Positions 54,919-64,000 of a DNA stretch of 64,000 bases are shown here, piece after piece. Position numbers and translations under genes: made by a program. Origin of the DNA: Peteryoungia algae (GTDB taxonomy: Bacteria > Pseudomonadota > Alphaproteobacteria > Rhizobiales > Rhizobiaceae); NCBI RefSeq assembly GCF_030369675.1, contig NZ_CP128477.1:868001-932000 (forward strand), given 5' to 3'. Below the pieces are notes generated by a model. The model ran no database searches, was not told the origin of the DNA, and was given only the letters and a program-made list of their open reading frames with translations. The first letter of the stretch is position 1, and each line of letters opens with the position of its first letter.

Positions 54919-55233
54919 ATGACTGGACTGGTGAAAAGCAGTGCCGACCTCGATCCGCGCCGTCGGCGCATCCTGTTCCGCTGCTGGCATCGCGGCATCC
55001 GGGAAATGGACCTGATGCTTGGCCAGTTCTGCGAGGCCCATATCGCGGAGCTTTCCGATGCGGATCTCGACGAGCTTGAGCGCATCATGGCAGAGGAGGA
55101 CAACGACCTTGTCCGCTACATCACCGGCGCTGATCCAGTTCCCGCCCATCTCCAGACGCCCCTGTTCGAACGCATTGCCGCCCTCCGGCCGGATTTCTCA
55201 CCGGTCACGGGCGAAGAAACCGCTGCAAAGTAA
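54919..55233 (+). CDS. sdhE: succinate dehydrogenase flavinylation factor SdhE
   Basis: A 104-residue protein of the SdhE/YgfY (DUF339) family that assists covalent FAD attachment to succinate dehydrogenase. The conserved core RRILFRCWHRGIREMDLML contains the RGxxExD surface; the rest is a five-helix bundle pattern with LDELERIMAEEDNDL. It lies seven bases before mfd on the same strand, so is probably cotranscribed with it although the functions differ. This arrangement is common in Rhizobiaceae. Confidence 0.92.
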   Translation: MTGLVKSSADLDPRRRRILFRCWHRGIREMDLMLGQFCEAHIAELSDADLDELERIMAEEDNDLVRYITGADPVPAHLQTPLFERIAALRPDFSPVTGEETAAK

Positions 55234-55239
55234 CCGATT

Positions 55240-58746
<3,507 letters not shown>

Positions 58747-58777
58747 GGCGCGCCGCTTCGCCTGAACCGCTTGGCTG

Positions 58778-59713
58778 TCAGGTCTCCCCCTGATCCGGCT
58801 TGATCGCCAGCGCTGCATCCGACTTGCCGGCCACCGGCGGCGGGAGCGGCGTGTCGCGCTTGCGCTCGCGGATGAGCGTCAGGAGACCTGAGCCGACGAT
58901 CAGCACGATGCCGAGGCCCATCGGCCAGTCGACCTTGTCTCCGAAGACGAGATAGCCGAGCAGAATCGCCCAGAGCATCTGGCTGTACTGGATAGGCCCG
59001 ACAATCGGGGCGGGGGCATAAAACGAGGCCAGCATCATGAAGATATTGCCAATGGCTGCCAGAAGGCCGAAGGCGGCCAGCAATATCAGGTCATGGCCGC
59101 CGGGCGCCTGGAAGTCCGGTAGCGAGAAGACGGCGCAGATGATCACGCTGCCGAGGAGGCCGGCGCCATAGAGCGAGATGTTCTTCTCCTGCGGTCCCAT
59201 GGCCCGGAAGATGATGATCGTGACGGCGCCGGCAAAGCCCGAGACCAGCGCTGCCAGATGTCCCACCTGCAACTCACGGAAGCCCGGTCTCAAGACCACG
59301 AGCACGCCAAGGAAGCCGATCAGGACGGCTGCCCAGCGTTTCATGCCCACCTCTTCCTTGAGGAAGATCACCGACATGATCGTCGCAAAGCTCGGCAGCA
59401 GGAAGATCAGGCAGAAGGCCTCGGCCATCGAAAGCTGGGTAAAGGCAATGATGCTGCCGACCGTTCCGACCGCAGAGCAGACGAAGCGCAGGCCCCAGAG
59501 CGGCCAGTTCGTGCTGCGCACCAGATCCGTATAGCGGTCGCCTCGCTTCATCAGGAAGGGGATGGCGACGAAGCCGAACAGGCTGCCGATGAAACCGGCC
59601 TCGAAGGCCGGCACGCGCCCCTCAACCAGTTTCACGGCACCATCGCTGAAGGAATAGGCGGCAAAGCAGATAAAGGCGAAAAGGACGCCCTTGAAGGTGG
59701 TGTCGGCGGACAA
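58778..59713 (-). CDS. EamA/DMT-family transporter
   Basis: A 311-residue inner-membrane protein with ten predicted membrane segments in two EamA repeats (for example FAFICFAAYSFSDGAVKLVE at the start, and LLAAIGNIFMMLASFYAPAP in the second half). The family exports or imports metabolites, with substrate unknown here. The start is TTG at 59713; no nearby in-frame ATG gives the expected first membrane helix. It converges with mfd and lies 57 bases after the DsbA-like gene. Confidence 0.88.
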   Translation of the reverse strand: MSADTTFKGVLFAFICFAAYSFSDGAVKLVEGRVPAFEAGFIGSLFGFVAIPFLMKRGDRYTDLVRSTNWPLWGLRFVCSAVGTVGSIIAFTQLSMAEAFCLIFLLPSFATIMSVIFLKEEVGMKRWAAVLIGFLGVLVVLRPGFRELQVGHLAALVSGFAGAVTIIIFRAMGPQEKNISLYGAGLLGSVIICAVFSLPDFQAPGGHDLILLAAFGLLAAIGNIFMMLASFYAPAPIVGPIQYSQMLWAILLGYLVFGDKVDWPMGLGIVLIVGSGLLTLIRERKRDTPLPPPVAGKSDAALAIKPDQGET

Positions 59714-59770
59714 GGTGATAATCCCGGGGAGGAGGTAACCTCACCGGGATACGAGTGTTCGCGCTGACCG

Positions 59771-60442
59771 TCAATTCAGATTGCGCAGCGCCTCGGCCTT
59801 CGCCTTGGCGATTTCGCGCAAGGCATTGGCGAGTTCCGCCGGCGGCTGGGCACCGCTCACGGCATATTGTTGGTCGAAGATGAAGAACGGCACGCCGTTG
59901 ACGCCCATCTGCTTGGCCGCTTCTACCTCGGACAGAACGTGGCTCACGTCGGCATCCCCTGACAGCAGCGATTCGATCACGGGGCGTGACAACCCTGCTT
60001 CCGCTGCAATGTCGAGCAGCACATTGGGATCGCCGATATTGCGGCCTTGTTCGAAATTCGCCTTGAACAGCAGATCCACGACGCGCGTTTGCGTCTCGCG
60101 GCTTTCCTGGCCGGCCCAGTGGATCAGCCGGTGCGCATCGAGCGTGTTCGGCCCGACCTTGATTGCGTCGAAATCGAAATCGATGCCGACCTCGGCGCCG
60201 AGCGACGTCAGATGCGCATGCGCCTGGTCCATCTTGTCCTTGCCGCCGAGCTTCTTGGCGAGCGCGACCTGCTGGTCGACACCTTCGGGCGGAAAATCGG
60301 GATTGAGCTGATATGGGCGCCAGTTGATGTCGACACTGACCTCGTCCTGCACTTCGGCAATCGCGAGCTCCAGCCGGGCCTTGCCGAGATAGCACCAGGG
60401 GCAGACCACGTCGGATACGAGGTCGATGGTGATGCGGTCCAT
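59771..60442 (-). CDS. DsbA/FrnE-family thioredoxin-fold oxidoreductase
   Basis: A 223-residue cytoplasmic protein (no signal peptide) with the active-site CPWC at Cys14-Cys17, the DsbA helical insertion, and the cis-proline loop MGVNGVPFFIF. This is the FrnE / polyketide-type DsbA group; Deinococcus FrnE is linked to oxidative stress. ATG 60442 has GGAAAGGA 8 bases upstream. It is on the same strand as the binding-protein gene upstream, separated by a 98-base gap that has an 8-bp hairpin (60492-60512). Confidence 0.88.
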   Translation of the reverse strand: MDRITIDLVSDVVCPWCYLGKARLELAIAEVQDEVSVDINWRPYQLNPDFPPEGVDQQVALAKKLGGKDKMDQAHAHLTSLGAEVGIDFDFDAIKVGPNTLDAHRLIHWAGQESRETQTRVVDLLFKANFEQGRNIGDPNVLLDIAAEAGLSRPVIESLLSGDADVSHVLSEVEAAKQMGVNGVPFFIFDQQYAVSGAQPPAELANALREIAKAKAEALRNLN

Positions 60443-60491
60443 GAGGGTGTCCTTTCCTGGCAGAGATATGCCTGTCACTTAAAGCAATGCA

Positions 60492-60512
60492 GGCCGGAGA
60501 CAAGCTCCGGCC
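60492..60512 (-). terminator. hairpin after the peptide-binding-protein gene
   Basis: GGCCGGAG and CTCCGGCC form a perfect 8-bp stem with a 5-base loop, 28 bases after the stop of the minus-strand binding-protein gene. There is no U-run, so it may stabilise the 3' end rather than terminate. Confidence 0.4.
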
Positions 60513-60540
60513 CGAAAACACAGCGTCAAACGCGTGAGGG

Positions 60541-62352
60541 TTACTGGGCGCGCGCGTCGAACCAGGTCGGGCGCTGATAGCCGTAGAGAGGAGCCGCCTC
60601 CGGTCGCCCGATATGCTTCCAGCGGGCCACCCACTGCTCACCGATATGATAGAGCGGCACGACGTAATGTCCGGCAACGAGCAGCCGGTCATAGGCGCGC
60701 ACGGCAGCCTGGAAGTCGGCGGGGTCGCGGGCCTGCAGCAGAGCTTCCATCATCCGGTCGATATCGGGATCCGCAACGCCGGCATAGTTGAAGCTGCCCT
60801 GCGCATCCCTGGACACCGAACCCCAGCGGTTGACCTGCTCTGCGCCCGGCGACAGCGAAGAGGTATAGGCCTTGATGATCATGTCGTAGTCGAAGCTGTT
60901 GGAGCGCGCCTGATACTGGGCGTCGTCGACGGTGCGGATCGCCATGTCGACGCCGATCAGCTTCAGCGTGCGCTGGAAGGCCAGCGCCATCTTCTCCTGG
61001 CCCTCGTTCTGCGTCATCACTTCAAAGGCAAGCTGGTTGCCGCTGGCATCCAGCATCTTGCCACCCTGGATCTTGTAGCCCGCCTCGCCAAACAGCTTTA
61101 CCGCCTTGCCAAGTGCCTTGCGGTCGCCGCCCGAACCGTCGGTCGCCGACTGGGTATAGGTCCCCGCAAGGATTTCAGGCGGCAGGGCGTCCTTGGTCGC
61201 GCCCAGCAGAGCCAGTTCCCTGTCGTCGGCGGCATTGCCATAGGCGCCGAGCGTCGAGTTTTGCCAGTAGCTCTGGGTGCGGGTGAAGACGCCGCCATAA
61301 AGCGTCTTGTTCAGCCATTCGAAGTCGAACGCCGTATTGATCGCCTCGCGCACCTTCACATCGGCGAAAGCCGGCCGGCGTGTGTTGAAGACGAAGCCCA
61401 GCATGCCTGCCGGCAGGCCCGGCTTGAACGCTTCCTTGACCACATCGCCATTTTGCGCTGCCGGGAAGTCATAGGCCCGCTGCCAGTGATTGGCGTCACC
61501 ATCGGGGTAGATGTCGATATCACCCTTCTTGAAGGCCTCGAACAGAGTGGCTTCCTGGAGGAAATAGGTGACCGTGATCTCGTCGTAATTGTCGAAGCCG
61601 ACCTTCGATGGCAGGTCCTTGCCCCAGTAATCGGGGTCGCGCGCCCAGGTGACCTTCTCGCCGGGCTTCAGTTCCTTAATTTTGTAAGGACCCGAACCGA
61701 CGGGGATGGCAAGCCCGCCCTGATCGAAAGTGGCAGGATCGATCGCATGCTTGGGGAGGATAGGCGTGGCAGAAGCGAAGATGAGAGGGGTCTCGCGGTT
61801 CGCCTTTTCGTTGAAGGTGAATTTCACCCCGTGCTCGCCGACTTTCTCCATCTTGTCGACCGCAGTCAGTCGCCCATTGAAAGGCGGGCGCCCCTTGTCG
61901 CGCAAGAGTTCGAAGGTGAAGATCACATCATCCGGGGTGACCGGCTTGCCGTCATGCCACCTGGACTGCGGATTGATGTTGAACTGCACGTAGCTGCGGT
62001 CCGCATCCCACTCCACGCTCTCGGCAAGCAAGCCGTAGAGGGTGAAGGGCTCGTCGGCCGAACGCGTCATCAGCGGTTCGTAGAGCAGATTGCCGAATTC
62101 GGGATCCCAGACGCCGCGTGCCGTGGTCCGCATCCCCTTGAGGACGAAGGGGTTCAGGGCGTCGAAAGTGCCGACAACGCCGTAGTTCACCTTGCCGCCC
62201 TTTTTCACATCCGGCTTTACATAGGGAAAGTGTGTGTAGTCGGAGGAGAGGGCTGGTTCGCCATGCATCGCGATCCCATGCACGGGCTCCGCTTGGGCGG
62301 CGGTCGCAAGTGGCAGCAGGCAAAGGCTGAATAAGAGACGGCGCAAGGTCAT
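60541..62352 (-). CDS. extracellular solute-binding protein, family 5 (YejA-like peptide binding)
   Basis: A 603-residue periplasmic binding protein of the dipeptide/oligopeptide/nickel type. Signal peptide about 1-20 (LLFSLCLLPLATAAQA), mature N-terminus HGIAMHGEPALSSDYTHFPYV, then the family signature YDALNPF-like FDALNPFVLKG and WHDGKPVTPDDV. YejA, the microcin-C/oligopeptide binder, is closest in length and layout. No permease or ATPase gene of the same system is in the window. ATG 62352 follows GGGGAGGA at short spacing; an upstream in-frame start at 62406 would put residues in front of the signal peptide. Confidence 0.88.
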   Translation of the reverse strand: MTLRRLLFSLCLLPLATAAQAEPVHGIAMHGEPALSSDYTHFPYVKPDVKKGGKVNYGVVGTFDALNPFVLKGMRTTARGVWDPEFGNLLYEPLMTRSADEPFTLYGLLAESVEWDADRSYVQFNINPQSRWHDGKPVTPDDVIFTFELLRDKGRPPFNGRLTAVDKMEKVGEHGVKFTFNEKANRETPLIFASATPILPKHAIDPATFDQGGLAIPVGSGPYKIKELKPGEKVTWARDPDYWGKDLPSKVGFDNYDEITVTYFLQEATLFEAFKKGDIDIYPDGDANHWQRAYDFPAAQNGDVVKEAFKPGLPAGMLGFVFNTRRPAFADVKVREAINTAFDFEWLNKTLYGGVFTRTQSYWQNSTLGAYGNAADDRELALLGATKDALPPEILAGTYTQSATDGSGGDRKALGKAVKLFGEAGYKIQGGKMLDASGNQLAFEVMTQNEGQEKMALAFQRTLKLIGVDMAIRTVDDAQYQARSNSFDYDMIIKAYTSSLSPGAEQVNRWGSVSRDAQGSFNYAGVADPDIDRMMEALLQARDPADFQAAVRAYDRLLVAGHYVVPLYHIGEQWVARWKHIGRPEAAPLYGYQRPTWFDARAQ

Positions 62353-62616
62353 GGTCCTCCCCGGTGTGGAATCTGCAAATCGCGCGGACGCTATCACAAT
62401 CACCATAAAACCAACACAAGCCGGTGGGATTTAGGCGACGTGAGTCGATCCGGCGTCAAAGAAACGCTGGATATTCCGGCCGCCACAATGTAACAGGTGA
62501 GCCGGAGCGCCGGGTCATGTATTTGCCTCATTTGAACGACAGGTGAGGGCACACGACCGGTGAATGACGCGGCAGAAAAGTCCGCGCGACAGGGGTTTTC
62601 AGGAGACGGAATACGT

Positions 62617-63249
62617 ATGATGTTCAAACTTAGCAACGCAACGCGGACGGCTGTGTCTGCACTCGCATTGTCCTTCGCTGCCACCGCCATGCCGGTTGTC
62701 GCGCAGGCTCAGGAAGCCGCAGCTCCCTCCGAGGCGAAGTGGTTCAAGACCTGCGCCAAGCAGGAAGAATCTGACGTCTGCGTCGTCCAGAACCAGCTTG
62801 TTGCCGCCAATGGCCAGCTGATCACGGCCGTTGGCCTGATCACGGTCGAAGGCAAGGTCAACCGCAAGCTGCTCCAGGTGACGGTTCCCTCGGCGCGTCT
62901 GATCCCGCCCGGCGTCCTGATGCAGATCGATGGCGCCAAGGGCACCAAGCTCGACTACGCCGTCTGCCTGCCGGATCGTTGCACCGCCGAAATTCCGCTG
63001 ACGGATGCGATCGTCGACAGTCTGAAGAAGGGTGGCGAGGTCGTATTCACCTCGATCAACTTCCGCCGCGCGCCGAACCCGATCAAGATTCCGCTCTCCG
63101 GCTTTACCGGTGCCTACGATGGCGAGGCCATGTCCCAGTCGCAGGCCGAAGAGCGCCAGCGCCTCCTGCAGGAAGCCATGCAGAAGAAGCAGGAAGAGCG
63201 CAACAAGGCAATTACAGATGCCCAGAACGCTGCCAAGCAGGGCAACTGA
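62617..63249 (+). CDS. ialB: invasion-associated locus B (IalB) family protein
   Basis: A 210-residue exported protein: signal peptide with AVSALALSFAATAMPVVAQA and cleavage near AQA-Q, an IalB domain (about 40-165; WFKTCAKQEESDVCVVQNQ, the conserved cysteine pairs, and YAVCLPDRCTAEIPL), and a Gln/Lys-rich C-terminal helix (about 175-208) likely to form a coiled coil. Named after a Bartonella invasion factor, but common in non-pathogenic rhizobia with no defined role. ATG 62617 has AGGAGACGG upstream. Divergent from the binding-protein gene (264-bp gap); no promoter was recognised there. Confidence 0.9.
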   Translation: MMFKLSNATRTAVSALALSFAATAMPVVAQAQEAAAPSEAKWFKTCAKQEESDVCVVQNQLVAANGQLITAVGLITVEGKVNRKLLQVTVPSARLIPPGVLMQIDGAKGTKLDYAVCLPDRCTAEIPLTDAIVDSLKKGGEVVFTSINFRRAPNPIKIPLSGFTGAYDGEAMSQSQAEERQRLLQEAMQKKQEERNKAITDAQNAAKQGN

Positions 63250-63272
63250 ACCGCTTCGGTTCTGAAGTGACA

Positions 63273-63306
63273 AAAAGCCCGCGTCGTTCTCGACGCGGGC
63301 TTTTCT
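63273..63306. terminator. bidirectional intrinsic terminator between ialB and hspQ
   Basis: A 14-bp stem (AAAAGCCCGCGTCG with CGACGCGGGCTTTT, TTCT loop) is followed by CTGTTT on the plus strand and by TTTTTGTCAC on the minus strand. It is 23 bases after the ialB stop and 22 bases after the hspQ stop, so it can serve both convergent genes. Confidence 0.85.
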
Positions 63307-63328
63307 GTTTGGGGCTGGATGTGAACCG

Positions 63329-63658
63329 TCAGTGCGCGAAGTTCATCTTGGGCTTGTACTGGCCGCTCTGCTGCGGTTCGAAGATCTGCTGGATCTGCGG
63401 ATTGCGCAGCGGCTCCTGGCTCTGATCGCGTTCGAGGTTCTGCTCGGACACATAAGCCACATATTCCGTCTCGGCGTTTTCCGCGAGCAGATGATAGAAG
63501 GGCTGATCCTTATGCGGCCGCACCTCGGCCGGGATCGCATTCCACCATTCCTCGGAATTCGCAAACTCCGGATCAACATCGAAGATCACGCCGCGGAACG
63601 GAAAAACCCGGTGCCGTACGACATCCCCGATACCAAATTTAGCGCTTCGTTGTTTCAT
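63329..63658 (-). CDS. hspQ: heat shock protein HspQ
   Basis: A 109-residue protein of the HspQ/YccV family, a hemimethylated-DNA-binding fold; in enterobacteria HspQ is a heat-induced specificity factor for the Lon protease. Conserved parts are KFGIGDVVRHRVFPFRGVI, PFYHLLAE and YVAYVSEQNL. The C-terminal tail is Gln-rich. ATG 63658 is preceded by GGAAAGGAAG. A sigma-32-type promoter candidate is directly upstream, in line with heat induction. Confidence 0.92.
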   Translation of the reverse strand: MKQRSAKFGIGDVVRHRVFPFRGVIFDVDPEFANSEEWWNAIPAEVRPHKDQPFYHLLAENAETEYVAYVSEQNLERDQSQEPLRNPQIQQIFEPQQSGQYKPKMNFAH

Positions 63659-63681
63659 GGCTTGACTTCCTTTCCCTTCCA

Positions 63682-63711
63682 TATTTGGGAAGAAAGCCCG
63701 GCGAAATCAAG
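63682..63711 (-). promoter_or_regulatory. candidate sigma-32 (RpoH) promoter of hspQ
   Basis: On the minus strand CTTGAT (63711-63706), an 18-base spacer, then CAAATA (63687-63682). The -35 fits the rhizobial RpoH CTTGAA consensus; the -10 is AT-rich but imperfect. The leader would be about 17 bases. Confidence 0.35.
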
Positions 63712-63745
63712 GGATGGTGTGTAACGTCATCTCCACCTGCGATAC

Positions 63746-64000
63746 CTAGCCTGTTTTGCGTCCTGGTGCGGTCGCCAGAATGAGGCCGCCGGTCACCAGC
63801 ACGATCCCCACCGCATGATAAGCCTCGAACCGTTCTGCGAGGAAGACGACCGCCATCAGGATCGACACCGGTGGCATAAGATAGAGCGTCATGCCGGCAA
63901 TGCCCGGCCCGAAGACCTGCACCGCGTGCTGGAAACAGTAAAAGGCGGCGATCGAGGCGAACAGGATGATCCCGGCGAGCTTGGCGAACTCCATGGCCGT
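63746..64000 (-). CDS. EamA/DMT-family transporter, C-terminal part (5' end outside window)
   Basis: The last 84 residues of a ten-helix EamA transporter; the frame is open to the window edge. Three membrane segments are visible, with the typical end-of-repeat pattern AGMTLYLMPPVSILMAVVFLAE and a final helix VGIVLVTGGLILAT before a short basic tail. The substrate is unknown. It lies 87 bases upstream of hspQ on the same strand, outside the hspQ promoter candidate. Confidence 0.85.
   Translation of the reverse strand, partial: TAMEFAKLAGIILFASIAAFYCFQHAVQVFGPGIAGMTLYLMPPVSILMAVVFLAERFEAYHAVGIVLVTGGLILATAPGRKTG

Overview
The window is a gene-dense, high-GC piece of an alphaproteobacterial chromosome, almost certainly Rhizobiaceae (Rhizobium, Agrobacterium or Sinorhizobium-like). 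Reasons: the order eno-ftsB-pdhABC-lpd-lipA, then cinA/ispDF facing dusB-ntrBCYX-trkA-dat-hfq-hflX; a lipoyl domain on the PDH E1 beta subunit; a fused IspDF; a phosphatidylcholine synthase; a ChoXWV choline importer; and an IalB protein. No phage, insertion sequence, CRISPR array or rRNA is visible, so this looks like ordinary core chromosome. There is one tRNA gene (Lys-UUU).

Layout. 1-10.2 kb: end of enolase, the divisome protein FtsB, the pyruvate dehydrogenase complex (pdhA, pdhB, pdhC, an SGNH hydrolase, a YdcH-like protein, lpd), a small membrane protein, lipoate synthase, a small nucleotide-binding protein and a Coq10/RatA START protein. 10.2-12 kb (minus): cinA and ispDF. 12-23.5 kb: dusB, the nitrogen two-component systems NtrBC and NtrYX, the K+ regulator TrkA, a D-amino-acid aminotransferase, Hfq and HflX. 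23.5-30.3 kb: MazG and a deaminase (minus), then a sulfite-reduction set (cysG, DUF2849, cysI, DUF934, fpr). 30.3-35.7 kb (minus): a periplasmic repeat-like protein, betaine-homocysteine methyltransferase and choXWV. 35.7-38.9 kb: a sparse region with a likely structured small RNA, cobQ, two related tiny membrane proteins and tRNA-Lys. 38.9-42.8 kb: ccdA, an AEC permease, a UbiH-like hydroxylase and pcs. 42.8-48.5 kb: a BMP-type nucleoside ABC importer and a FadR-type regulator. 48.5-58.8 kb: glmU, glmS, a DUF502 protein, recG, sdhE and mfd. 58.8-64 kb: EamA transporters, a DsbA-like protein, an orphan peptide-binding protein, ialB and hspQ.

The genes connect functionally. PdhABC, Lpd and LipA make and maintain the lipoylated PDH complex. 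ChoXWV imports choline, which Pcs uses directly for phosphatidylcholine; choline-derived betaine is the methyl donor for Bmt. CysG supplies siroheme to CysI, with Fpr a plausible electron source. GlmS and GlmU make UDP-GlcNAc.

The less expected signals are regulatory or very small: a consensus FixK/Fnr box before the YdcH-lpd-lipA segment, a sigma-54-type promoter before ntrYX, a perfect palindrome on the bmt promoter, a general-stress (EcfG-type) promoter before one of two paralogous ~40-residue membrane proteins, and a structured RNA candidate before cobQ.
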